From positions 1,615,422-1,679,421 of the forward strand of contig PJRA01000216.1 of NCBI GenBank assembly GCA_016987375.1: a stretch of 64,000 nucleotides of DNA, read 5' to 3'. Under the pieces are notes generated by a model. That model searched no databases. It was not told where the DNA came from and was given only the letters and a program-made list of their open reading frames with translations. Origin of the DNA: Brachionus koreanus (lineage: Eukaryota; Rotifera; Eurotatoria; Ploima; Brachionidae). How positions within the stretch are numbered: position 1 is the stretch's first letter; the number at the start of each line of letters is the position of its first letter. Below, piece after piece: positions 12,829-29,777 of the stretch. The translations under genes and the position numbers were made by a program.

Positions 12829-14382
12829 GATCGGTATGCACACAAATCTAAATAATATCGATTTTAGGCATTGAATTTATATTCTGATAAGCCGATGGCA
12901 CCGGCTACTGACTACAAATATAGAGAAAGATTTGAAAAATTAAATTGCACAAACCATGCTTTAGGAGTAAAATAAATGCGCGACCTCAAACTTAAAAAAA
13001 TTTAGAAAGAAGCGAGGTATGATTAGTACATGAATGTCGCTGATTTTCGACTAAAAGAAACAAAATGCATAAGATTTTTTTTCTTAATTTTTTTCGCATT
13101 TTGTGTAGATTTTTTTATGTTTATTTAATAGGAACATAAAAATTTAGCTTTTTTAGTCAAGTTCAGTTTTTTTCCTATTGAGTTACTCTAGCAGATATTT
13201 GCGAAAATGCAAATATTCACAATATATTGTTTGAAATAAATTAAATAACAAGTGCAATATTTTGTCTGATAACTCTTAGTTTAGTGAACGAATTGATCAT
13301 TTATTTGATTTATTAAATTCAATAATTTTCTTAGCATACAAATAGGAAACATATAGTGATCTGTAACTGTAATTTAACTCAACTAAAATGCCCCAAAATA
13401 TTTAATAAAAAATAAGCCCGTTAGAAAATTAAAAACAGAGCAAAAATATATCTAAAAAAGACCAGAAAATTGTCAATAAATATTATTTTAGAAACTAACT
13501 TTGTTAATATTTTATTTTTAATTTTCCTCCAGAATATAATTTAAGGACAAAACTAATAAAATATCTGATAATAAATTTTTTTTTAATTTTAAAAATTTGA
13601 ATTTTTTCTTCATAAATAACAAGTCCAGTACATCATTTTCAATAATTTTTTAGTCAAAATTTTTTACAAATTGATTTTAGAACTTAACTTTCTCCTTTTT
13701 ATTTGGATAAAAAACTTTGATCAGCGAGCAATGAAATCAACAAACTAAAAATTTTTTGATAATTTGGTAATTTTATCAAAGTGAAGTATAGAAAACCTTA
13801 TTTTATCATAATTATTAGTCAATCTTTGCTAAAATTTTTCAGAATTTTGATTATTTATAAGAAAAAATTTGAAATTTATTTCTGGTTATAGATTCAAATT
13901 TTAATTTTTCATATATATATATTATTGCCCGAAATTTTTTAAATTTATTAAAGATTTGCAAAAAAATCAATTCAGCTCATTTGTTATTCATTTTGCTTAT
14001 CACTTGCCAATTTTTACACTACATATTTGATTTTTTCAATTTTTTTAGAGCGTGTCCTGAAAAGATTATTTGAGGAAATAGTGAAAAACATTTCAATTCA
14101 AATTGTAAAGAGCTTCGAATACTTTTTGAAAAAAAAATTCAAAATAATTGCTTCGACACTTGTTAAATAATGTCAAGAAAATTTTTTTAAATTTTAGATG
14201 CTAAGAATGAATTAAAAAAAAAACCCGATTTTGTACTTAATTTTAATAAATTGCCCAATTGTTAGGTTTTTAAAGTAAAAATTCAAGTAAAAAAAAAATA
14301 AAAAATTTCAAAAAAAAAAACAAATATTTCAAATTGATATTGTTAAATTTGAACAAAATTCGCTCAGATCTGATAAATTCTT
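12829..14382. other. Divergent intergenic region, nothing recognised
   Basis: Between ZFC3H1 (-) and the first PDE12 copy (+), so it holds two promoters. The sequence is AT-rich with homopolymer runs. I see no open frame, RNA gene or repeat that I can support. Confidence 0.6.
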
Positions 14383-16536
14383 ATGAAAATTTTTAAAAAA
14401 ATAGTCTCCAATCGAACAATATTTAATTTGTCAAGTAACTTAAATGCTCAAAAGCTATTAAAATCTTTTGTTTCAACTAACATACAAAACGTAAACAAAA
14501 AGTTCAATAAGATGATCCGAGTAAAATTAAACGATAAAGAACGTCGAATCGCCATAAATGTCAAATGCAAGATAAATGAAAAAGTTGAAAAAGAAATTAA
14601 TTTAAATAGATTATATGATGAGGCTCTAATATCCACTTTCGAACGACTTTATTCTACATTTGCCAAGCATCAAAGTGGAGGTAAAAACAAAAAGCTGAAA
14701 AAAGAATCAGATTCATCAAATGAGTCGCCAAAAGAAGAAGTTCCTTTATACTTGTTGGATAATGAAAATCAAATTGTATCACTTGAAACCAAAAATATCG
14801 ATGCCTGGAAAGAAAACTACACATTTCGAATCAAAGATCAAGAATTTAAAGTAGTTCTCAATTTGCCATCAGTCAAAAAGCTAAATTTAACAAAAGTTTT
14901 AATTGCTGGAATGCCTGCTTTTGTAAAATGCGAATTTGAAGGCGATGATCTAACTCAAAAAATAATTGAACAGAAATCTATTTTCAAATGGTATCTCAGT
15001 AATGCTGTGTATGAACCTGTTGACTTGATTGAGCAAGAAAGCAATAAAAAACCAAAAAATCTATCCATAAACATGGAGACGATCACATGGAGTTTGATTG
15101 ATCAAGGTGTGTCAAAACAAATGATTTATTTGAATGAAAGCTGTGAAAATAGATTGATTAAAGTCGAGTGCTATCCGAAAGATGGACAAAGAGAAGGAAT
15201 TGCAGTTGAAACTGTTTCAGTAAGTCCTGTTTTAAAACAAATTGACAAAGACAAATTGCCTATGACTCAAAGGCATATGCAAACCAAGAATCTTCTTGAT
15301 TCAAATTCGTAAGTTTTTAGTATTATATTTTAACTAGATAAAAAACCCAGAATAAGTTAGTTTGAAAGATTTCGAATTTTCATTTTTAAATTTATATATT
15401 TTTTAAATTAAAGGATCAGAGTTGTTACCTACAATGTTTTGGCCAATTGTTATTCAGACACTTCACTGGCTAAAACCGATCTTTATCCATACTGTCCATT
15501 GGAATATCTTGATTTTAAATATAGGAAAATTCTTCTAATAAATGAAATAAAAAGTATTCAAAAAGCCTTTACTATGTTTCAAAAATTAAAATATTTTGTA
15601 TCATTAAGATTACAATGCTGATATCATATTTCTGCAAGAATGTGAGACTGAATTCTTAGAAGGAGATTTACGCATAGCAATGCCTGATTACACATCAAAA
15701 TCCAAAGTTAAGGGAGAAAGAACTAAAGAAGGAGAAGCGATCTTATTTAGATCCGATAGATTCAAGTTAATATATTTTAAATTTAATTCAATTAATTTTA
15801 TCGTTTTATTCATTTTAGATTTATTGAATCATTCGATATTGGTTTAAGTCAAGAGTTACAAATAAATCCCATATTCTCTAGACTTTGGGAAAATATCTCA
15901 AAAGATTCTGAGAAAAAAAAATTTATTGCTGATCGTGGAACAATTTTACAAGTAAATACGAATGATGTTTAGAAAGTGATTTTTTTGAAAATTTTTTAGG
16001 TAGCTCAAATAGAATCTTTGGAAAACCCTGGCCACCATCTGCTTTTGGCCAATACACATTTATTCTTTCATCCAGAAGCTGACTTTATTCGCTTGCTTCA
16101 ATCAATAGTGGCGATAAAATACATCGAAGAATTAAAATTGAAAATAAAAAGAAAAAATTCGGATATCAAAAAATTAGGAGTCTTGTTTGCCGGCGATTTC
16201 AATTCAGATCCACCATCACAAGCATTTCAATATATATTCTCCAAACAAATTCCAATAAGCTTAATGAAAAATGAGGACAAAGATTTTATCAGCGAATGTG
16301 ATGGACATCTTGCCCATTCTCTCGATTTAGGAGTTTACGCCGATTTTCCTTTTACTAATTGCATAGGTACTTTTGAAGGAATTCTCGACTATGTATTCTT
16401 TGAAAACGATTTTTTTGAATTGACCAAAGTTGTACCGTTGCCGCCGATTGAAAAGGTCAAGGAAAATACAGCTTTACCTAGTGTGTATGTTCCATCGGAT
16501 CATTTAGCTCTTGTTTTTGAATTTTTAATCAAATAA
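14383..16536 (+). CDS. PDE12: 2',5'-phosphodiesterase 12, copy A (mitochondrial-type)
   Basis: Exons 14383-15308, 15414-15553, 15609-15765, 15819-15951 and 16000-16536 give 630 residues with a closed frame. Residues 1-43 are rich in Lys/Arg/Asn/Ser and lack acidic residues, a typical mitochondrial presequence. The middle of exon 1 is the PDE12 N-terminal domain. Exons 2-5 are an endonuclease/exonuclease/phosphatase fold with all metal and catalytic motifs: TYNVLA, FLQECE, ANTHLFFHP, GDFNSDP and PSDHLAL. PDE12 removes 2'-5' oligoadenylates and trims poly(A) tails from mitochondrial RNAs; it is an Mg-dependent deadenylase. All key residues are present, so this copy should be active. It is the first of three tandem copies. 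Unlike copies B and C it has no intron in the last domain. Confidence 0.93.
14752..15285 (+). repeat. Near-identical tract shared with PDE12 copy C (unit 1)
   Basis: 534 bases inside exon 1 of copy A match 21339-21872 of copy C without a gap and with only about nine substitutions, counted by eye. Sequence outside the tract is much more diverged in both directions. Confidence 0.93.
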
Positions 16537-17389
16537 ATTTTTTTTTAAATATTCAAATTTATTCTAAAGAATAAACATTAAATTATTCAATATTTTTAAT
16601 TTGTTTTGCTCACAAATTACTTCCTGTTAGCGGATAGATAAGATTGAAAAATTCTTGAAGTTTTACTTTTATTAGGAAAATTATTTATTTGAATTCTCTA
16701 TTTATTATCAATAAAAGTTTGGATGTGTAACGAATTGTACTTTGAAAAAATATAAAAAAATTTTTTAAATATTTTTAGATTTTGTGGGAAGAAATTGAAA
16801 TTGCAAATTATTTATCCAAATCCAATTATTATCAAACTAAATTTTTTTTATTTTACTAACTAAATACTGTGAAAGATTATTTACATAAAAAATTTAAATA
16901 TCAACTGACAAAATTGGCGATTTACTAACCAAATCCTAATGAAAGTCCAGCAACAACGAAAAAGAAAAAATTAATTTTTTACTTATATTATCCAATTTAA
17001 ACTTTTTTAATCCAAAGCATGTGATTTCAAACTAATTTCCTATAATTAATGCAGAAAAAATAGACTCATTAAATGTCCTCCATTTGCTATTTTTATTCTT
17101 ACTTTTGTACATCACCCATGGTGGTTTCTGAATAAACATTATATCATATTATTATTAATAGTTAATTTTCTTGAATTTTTTCTTTGCAAAACTTGAAGCA
17201 AAAAAGCGGTTTATTTTGAAAACGCTTAAAATGTGAAATATTCAGCTAAAAGAATGAACATTAAAAAAAATTTTACTTAATCTATGGCGATATAAAAAGT
17301 TAAGCCACTGAAAACTTTTTTTGGCATTGAAGAAAAAAAAAGTCTCAAGTTTCAAAAAGACTTAAGAAATTATATTAACAAAATAACTT

Positions 17390-18031
17390 GAGGCGTTGCC
17401 GAGTTGTTCCCCATGAGCTTACTACTGAACTACGCATTAAAAATACTTAAAAATCATCTAGATGAACCTTATTTCAAACTGATCATAACTTTTCATTAAA
17501 AGTTGATCTATTTTCAAAATTTTGATAGAAAAAACTAATGGTTGGATCCATCTTAACTAACTCAGCCAGTCGTGAAAAGAGGATGCTTCGATAAAAAGTT
17601 GATATTGGGTGTTTAGTGCAATTTACAGTTCACTATGAGCAGGTTCCAAACGGTCTTATTATAAATGCAGAACTTTATTCTTAACAATTAGAATTATGGT
17701 TCAAATAAAAAAAATCCTTCTTTAGTCAACCGAACACTAGGTTTGTTTCTTCAAGATAGCGCTAGACATAATAGAACTAGAACAATGGCAAAAATAGAAA
17801 AGCTGTTAAGGGAACGAACTTTTCCTCATTCAATATATCCAGGTCTGATTATGATCTTTTTCAATCAATGGCTCATTTTCTTAGAGGACGGCATTTTACT
17901 AAGACAAATTTGAAGAAGTGTGTCGTGAATTTTTTGGGTCCAAAAGCCATGAATTGTAAAAGACTAGAATCGAACTACTGGCTGATAGATGGCTAAAAAC
18001 TATAGAAAATAATGGCTTTTATTTTGAAGAT
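17390..18031 (+). mobile_element. Degenerate mariner transposase fragment
   Basis: The translation, broken by several frameshifts and stops, follows a mariner transposase from mid-protein to the C-terminus. It contains RVVPHELTTEL (17401-17430), then a segment ending HYEQVPNGLIINAELYS in mixed frames (17630-17680), then SDYDLFQSMAHFLRGRHFTK (about 17846-17905), and near the end the equivalent of LADRWLKTIENNGFYFED (about 17978-18030). The N-terminal DNA-binding half is missing and I cannot find terminal inverted repeats. It is a 5'-truncated fossil between PDE12 copies A and B, with no coding capacity. Confidence 0.85.
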
Positions 18032-18401
18032 TAGCTTACTATTGCTTTTTTTATTGATAAATTTCAAAATTTCTTGGCTAAAAAGTTAGAAATAGTTTTA
18101 AGTTTAATAAAAGCTTTGCAATTATAATCAAAAATACTTAATTTAATTTGTTTCATATTTATTAGTTTTTTGTTGTTTATTTAAAAAAATATCATCATCT
18201 AAATTTTGAAAATTTTATCTCACAAAAAAAATTTAGAAAAATTAAAATAAATGTAGATTTAAATTTAGTTGTTAATATTTTAATATTCTTTGGGCGCTAT
18301 TATTTTTCTAGGTGTTGCTCAAATATTTTTGTCTATATTAGAAACGAAATAATTGTTTCTAATTTTGATTCTATTTTTAAAATTCTAAATAGTTAACTAA
18401 A

Positions 18402-20429
18402 ATGTTGAGAGTAAAAGCAGACGAATCAAATCAGAAATTATCAATTTCGTTTAATTGTAACATTTACAACAATGCTGACCGTGAAATAAATCTTGTTCGT
18501 CCTTATGATGAAGCTATTGGCAAAACATTTAAGAAACTTTCTGATAGATATGCTAAGCACTTGGACGCGCTGATCAGAGATCAACGAAGCTTATTAGAAA
18601 AACAAAAATTACAAGAAAAAAATAATTTATCTGAAATAAACAAAACCATATCAGCTTTGACAACAAAATTAAATGAACTTGATGTTGAAAAAGATATTCA
18701 AAAAGAGATAAGCTTGGTTGATTACCATTCAAACATTATTCCATTGGAAACAAAAAATATCGATGCTTGGCAAGATGGCTTTGTATTCAAAATCAAAGAT
18801 CAAAATTTTAAAGTGTGTCTAGATCTTCCCAGTTTAAAAAAAATCGATTTGCCAAAGATATCAATTGCAGGATTTCCTAGTGTTGTTCGACTTGTATTTG
18901 AATCAAATGAAAGAAAATCTGATCTACTAATACAAAAATCATATTTTAAATGGTATTCAAGTGAATTATTAAGCCATTCTAAAGCCAATGAGCTAAAAAG
19001 AGCAAAAAATAAGCGAACTTATTCCGATCTAGTGTCTGATATCAAATGGAAGTTGATCGATGAAGGTGTTTCTAAAAGAGAATTAGTTTTGAATGATGAT
19101 GCTGCAAATCGACTTATTAAAGTTGAATGCTTTCCAAGAGACTCTCAAAATGAAGGATTCCGTTTAGAAACCGTGTCAGACGATATTGTTATGGAAAAGA
19201 TGGATTTAGATAAAATGCCTATGAAACATCGCCATAAATATACCCAATCTTATATTGACTCAAATTAGTAAAAGAAATTTTTTTTAAAATATGATGTTTT
19301 ACTTTTAGTTGATTTTTAGTGTTAGAATAATGTCATACAACATTTTGGCTGCTTGTTATACTGATTCGATGCTCGAAAATGAGTATGAATACTGCAAATA
19401 TGAATATCTCAATTTTGATTATAGAAGACCTTTATTGCTTCATGAAATTGCCAGTAAGTACAATCAATATTTTTCAGATTTGAATTTTGATTTTTTATTT
19501 TAAGATTATCACTGTGATATCATTTTTCTTCAAGAATGTGATAGCGATTTTGTTTTGAAAGATTTAAGTGCTTGTATGGCCGACTTCAAATGTTTGTTCC
19601 TGCAAAAATCAAGTTTAACAAATGAAGGTGAAGCTATTTTGATCAGAAACGATAAATTAAAATTTGTTAAATCATTTGATATTTCTTTTGCCGAGAAATT
19701 TGCCACATTTGATGAATTGAATTTTTTAAAAAACTCATTAGATGAAAATCAATTGTTAATGATCCGTGATAAAGGCAATGTTCTTCAGGTAAATAGTGAT
19801 GAATATATTTAAGTATGAGTAGTAGTTTTTATGTATAAGGTCGCTTTGGTTGAATTTTCTGACATGCCAGGCAATTTTCTTCTACTCGCAAATACACACT
19901 TGTATTTTCATCAATCCGGGGACTTAATTCGGCTTATTCAAGCTATAGTATCAGTAAAATACTTGCAAGAACTTAAGCGAATATTGTTAGAGGATAAATT
20001 TACAAAAAAAGTCAACATAATATTTGCAGGTGATTTTAATTCTGGACCTGATTCAAATACAGTAAAATATATTTTGAATGGAAATATCGATATGAATTGT
20101 TTAAATAACGGTGCATTTTTTTCTAAAAATTAACTTTTCTTTATTTGTTTTTTTTTTTTGTAGAAGAGCGCAAAATATTTGAAAATATCTCATCAGAAAT
20201 TGATCATTCAACCAGATTTATTGCATACGATGACAAAAAATGTACCAACTATGGATCTGAATTTGAGGGAATTTTAGATTATGTATTTTATGAAGACGAA
20301 ATTCTTGAGATGACAAGATCAATTCCGTTTCCTTCAATAGAAAAAATAAGAGAAAACATTGCTATACCAAATAAATATGTACCTTCAGACCATTTGGCTT
20401 TAATATTTGAGTATTTTCTAAAAATTTAA
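18402..20429 (+). CDS. PDE12-like phosphodiesterase, copy B (no leader)
   Basis: Exons 18402-19267, 19320-19453, 19505-19788, 19840-20110 and 20164-20429 give 606 residues with a closed frame. The protein begins MLRVKADES, aligning with the internal MIRVKL at residue 44 of copy A, and an in-frame stop sits just upstream. It therefore lacks the mitochondrial presequence and probably acts in the cytosol or nucleus. A coiled-coil-like Lys/Glu/Leu segment lies at about residues 58-100. All nuclease motifs are intact: SYNILA, FLQECD, ANTHLYFH, GDFNSGP and PSDHLAL. Relative to copy A it lacks the intron after the third nuclease-domain strand (FK|F) and has an extra intron at 20111-20163. It is clearly a paralogue and well diverged from copies A and C throughout. 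Confidence 0.9.
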
Positions 20430-21010
20430 AATAGTTATCTTTTAGTGTGCCTTTTGTTTACTATTACAATGACAAGCAAATAAAATATAATTTATTAAAT
20501 TCAATATTTCAATTATTTTTCATTTAGATTCATAGAAATTCATAGACCCTAAAAAGTTTAGATAATAAAATAGCAAATTGATTTGAAAATCAAAATGAAT
20601 TATAATCTAAAATTTTTAGGATCAAGTTGAATTAAAATTACTAAGAAAATTTATAAATTTAAAATATAAATAAAAATAAAATTTTATTATAAATTACAAA
20701 AAAATAACTTATCATTTTCATATGAAAAATTTAATAATTTTTTTCACGAAAACACTTTCTTTGAAATCAAAAACAGTTACTTAAGTTACTATTTAACAAC
20801 TAATTTTATTAAATCATTTAGTTCTGTTAAAAATATCACAAAAGAATAGATTTGTAAAGAAAACTTTTAATAAATTTGACAAATATTAGTCAGATCATTA
20901 TTTTCCAATTAATAAATATTTAAGCTAAAATTTTTTACTAATAAATTTCATTAATTTTTTTATTTTAGTTTGAAATGAATTTTGAAATTAAAATAAATAA
21001 GCTAATGCTA

Positions 21011-21042
21011 TTGTGCAATAACTAGACATTGTTATTGCACAA
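21011..21042. repeat. Perfect 12-bp inverted repeat upstream of PDE12 copy C
   Basis: The arms TTGTGCAATAAC and GTTATTGCACAA are perfect reverse complements around an 8-base loop. It lies about 100 bases before the start codon of copy C and could form a DNA or RNA hairpin in the promoter or 5' UTR. Function is unknown. Confidence 0.85.
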
Positions 21043-21140
21043 TTATTATTTTAAAATGAAACTAAATTTATAGGAAAAATTAATATATAAAATAAGTTCA
21101 ATCTATTATAATTTCATCTTTTAGTTTAAAATAGAATAAA

Positions 21141-23073
21141 ATGTCTTTTTGTTTTATAAGGACATACGAAAATCACAACTGTTTACAAATTGAATTCAAA
21201 TATACAAATAATCACATAGAAATTGATTTTTTATCAATTCGAGAATTAAAAGAGAGTTTAGAAGCAACTTTTAAACGAATTGCTTTAAATTTAGGAAAGA
21301 GATTTGAAAATTTATCAATTGATGAAACTGATATTAATTTGTTGGATAATGAAAATCAAATTGTATCACTTGAAACCAAAAATATCGATGCCTGGAAAGA
21401 AAACTACACATTTCGAATCAAAGATCAAGAATTTAAAGTAGTTCTCAATTTGCCATCAGTCAAAAAGCTAAATTTAACAAAAGTTTTAATTGCTGGAATG
21501 CCTGCTTTTGTAAAATGCGAGTTTGAAGGCGATGAACTAACTCAAAAAATAATTGAACAGAAATCTATTTTCAAATGGTATCTCAGTAATACTGTGTATG
21601 AACCTGTTGACTTGATTGAGCAAGAAAGCGATAAAAAAACAAAAAAACTATCCATAAACATGGAGACGATCACATGGAGTTTGATTGATCAAGGTGTGTC
21701 AAAACAAATGATTTATTTGAATGAAAGCTGTGAAAATAGATTGATTAAAGTCGAGTGCTATCCCAAAGATGGACAAAGAGAAGGAATTGCAGTTGAAACT
21801 GTTTCAGTAAGTCCTGTTTTAAAACAAATTGACAAAGACAAATTGCCTATGACTCAAAGACATATGCAAACCCAATCTTTTTTAGATAATAAAAAGTAAA
21901 ATTTAAAATTAGAGATTAATTTTTTAAAATTTTTTAAGAATTAGGGTATTAACATGGAATATTTTATCTAAATCTAATTGCGACAGAAATAAGGTTTATT
22001 CGTTTTGTTCAAAAAAATACCTTGATTTTAATTATCGCAAAATTTTTATAATTAAAGAAATTTTGGGTAAATTCTTTTTAACTTGAAAAACTCTAATTAA
22101 TTTTCTTTTTAATTAGACTATAAGGCCGATCTAGTATTTTTGCAAGAGTGTGAAAAATTTTTTTTCAATGAGCTTAAGATTTGTTTTCCAAATTATTGTA
22201 TATTTTTTAAACAAAAAATAAAAAATATTAACGATGGATTAATTGTTATGTTTCGCTCTGACAGATTCAAGTAATTATTCAAGTAATTAGAAAAAAATTT
22301 GAAATTTTTTTTTTAAACAAGACTTTTAAATTCTTACGACTTTAACATTACTGATGAATATGAGAGAAATAGTCTGTTTAGATCGTTAAAAACAGATATG
22401 AAAAAACATCCTTTTTTACATGAAAAAATTTTAAAAAAAGGCTCAGTTGTCCAAGTAGACAATTTAAAAAACTAACTTTTTTTTTAAATATTTTATGTTT
22501 ATCTTTAGATTTTGAATATTCAATTAATATCAAATCCAAAAGTTCAATTTTTACTAGTAAATGCCCATTTAAGCTATGATCGAAACGCTTCAATAACCAC
22601 TTTAATTCAATCAATTGTTTTGATGAAATATTTGGAAAATTTATTGAAAATTTTAGATGATTCTGAGCAAAATATCCTATTTGCTGCTGACCTAAACGCA
22701 TCACAATTTTCATTGCCTTTTGATTATATTACAAAAGGAATATTAAATGTTTCTTTTTTAAATAATAGTAAGCTTTAATAAATAAATAAGAGAACAGTTA
22801 ATTTTTGTTTTTAAAGATCAACAAGATTGTCTGAAATTTTTCACGAGTCAAATTAAACATTCGATTGAACTTAAAGCATTTACTGGATATGAATATTCCT
22901 ATATTAATGGTATTACAGATTATGTTTTCTTTGATTCAGCACACATTGATATGATCAAATTTATTCCATTACCAAAAAGAGAAAAATTGACAGAATCGAT
23001 ATCAATACCTAGTAAAAATTTTCCTTCAGATCACATACCACTCATTTTTGAATTCAAAATAAACTTTAAATAG
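21141..23073 (+). CDS. PDE12-like phosphodiesterase, copy C (chimeric, diverged active site)
   Basis: Exons 21141-21895, 21939-22066, 22117-22270, 22322-22454, 22509-22767 and 22817-23073 give 561 residues with a closed frame. An in-frame stop precedes the Met and no mitochondrial leader is present. Residues ~67-244 are nearly identical to copy A, whereas the nuclease domain is strongly diverged. The motifs survive in altered form: TWNILS, FLQECE, VNAHLSYD instead of ANTHLFFH, AADLNAS instead of GDFNSDP, and PSDHIPL. The metal-binding Glu and the catalytic Asp, Asn and His are kept, but surrounding residues that are otherwise invariant have changed. It retains both introns that copies A and B have each lost one of. 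Activity or substrate may differ. Confidence 0.88.
21339..21872 (+). repeat. Near-identical tract shared with PDE12 copy A (unit 2)
   Basis: Partner of 14752-15285. The homology begins and ends abruptly inside exon 1: upstream the two proteins are only distantly alike, and downstream the sequences part just before the exon 1 donor. Confidence 0.93.
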
Positions 23074-23164
23074 AAAGATGATATAACTTTTAAAAATAAA
23101 AAATATTACTTGATTAAAATACTTTAGACAAAAATAGTTTATTTAAGATATTTTATAATATTTT

Positions 23165-23720
23165 TAGTTATTTTAATAATGCTAATAAGCTACAATAGGT
23201 TGACCAAGCTTATGCTTACTATGATACCCTTCCACATTGAGAACTTCTGGATCGTCAAATATTTTCTTGAAGATATTTTTGTTTCTGGATTTGATAGCCT
23301 CTTTTTTTAAAATTACCACAATTGTCAACACCAAATGTTCTCTGAATTCATTCTTGGTCAACTGTTTTGCTAGACAAATCTTGTTTCCGAAAATGCTACG
23401 TGCTAACCCAGTGCTTATTTTTAAATACTCAATTAAGTTGCCTTTTTTTCCTTTTTTTAAACGGACTCCATGCTTCTATTGCGTGTTTCAAGTGTGGCCT
23501 TACAAATTCGATATAAAGTTTTTGAAATGTAGGAAGGGTCTAACATTTTAAGGCTTTTTTTAAACATGGCGAGAACTTTATTCGCTTTGTTGGGAGCACG
23601 AAAAACTTTAGTGTTCCATTTGAGATATTTATAGATAAGTTAAGTACCTTGATAAGGACATCATCAAGATACCCACTTTTAAAGCAAGGAAGCTTTCGAT
23701 ATGCTTAATATGTAAATTCC
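23165..23720 (-). mobile_element. Non-LTR reverse transcriptase C-terminal relic
   Basis: Read on the minus strand, with frameshifts, the sequence gives WNTKVFRAPNKANKVLAMFK, then DPSYISKTLY, then YIEFVRPHLKHAIEAWSPF. This is the thumb region following the polymerase core in CR1/jockey-type LINE reverse transcriptases (VRPHLEY-x-AWSP pattern). A further open stretch continues to about 23165. Only the 3' part of the element remains and several frames are broken, so it is a fossil between the PDE12 cluster and the E3 ligase gene. Confidence 0.75.
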
Positions 23721-24083
23721 CCCAATAAACTTAAATAGGGTCCATAATTTTGCTATTTGAAAAGTTGATCTTCGATCTTTAAAAATTAAATTAAAACTTG
23801 AGAGCTAAAGAAGCTTTTTAGGTTCTTTTTTTTTTAAATTTAAACTTGACTTTTATCTCAAAGAAATAGAGTTTTAAACATTACTAATAAAAATAAAAAA
23901 ACGTTTTTTTAAAAATTTTAAAGAGATTAATAAAATAATAATAAATAAGTTTTTTTAATTTTCTCGAATTTTTGATTTGAAGTAATTAACCAGGGTTTAT
24001 TGTGTTAAAAAAAATTGAAAGCGCAAGAACAAAATAAAAATTCTCTTTTTTCAAGAACTATTATTTAAATATTCTAATGTAAA

Positions 24084-24256
24084 TACTTTGTTGCACCTTT
24101 TTTATCTAAAATAAAACTTTTACTTTCTTTTATTTTAAAAAATCAAACAAATAATCAATTTGAATCGCATTGATGTTTCATTTTTTGTCTTTTTTTTAGG
24201 TAAGAAAAAATATTTTGAGTAAATAACGTGCAACAAAGTATGTTGCACTTTGTTGC
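24084..24256. repeat. Inverted repeat pair, MITE-like
   Basis: TACTTTGTTGCAC at 24084-24096 is the exact reverse complement of GTGCAACAAAGTA at 24228-24240. A third copy of the core, ACTTTGTTGC, follows at 24247-24256, so that 24231-24256 is itself a perfect 10-bp hairpin. The 130-base interior is AT-rich and non-coding. It could be a small non-autonomous DNA element; no target duplication is evident. Confidence 0.5.
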
Positions 24257-24644
24257 AGTATTTTTTTATTTTAGTAAATTTAAATTTATCAATATAGGAA
24301 AAATTTTGGTTCGAATAAATATTTTGAAAATTAGAACGAGATTTAAATATTTCTTTTAAAAAATATATATAGATATTTTATTTTTCAGAGAATGTAGGTA
24401 AAATATAAATAAAATTAAATTTAATATTTTTTTTAAATTAAAATTTGAATTAGATTAAAATAAAATAAATTTCTCTTTTAATAATAATTTGCAGTTTTCA
24501 TTAAAATTTGATTTAAAAAAAGCTTTTTAGAATAAAAAACTATTTGAGTGGGATTACTTATAATATATTTAGCTGGTCTGCGTAAACAAAACAAAATTTT
24601 ATATTAAATTTTACACTTCATCATAAAATTTCTTATCTACAAAT

Positions 24645-29777
<5,133 letters not shown>

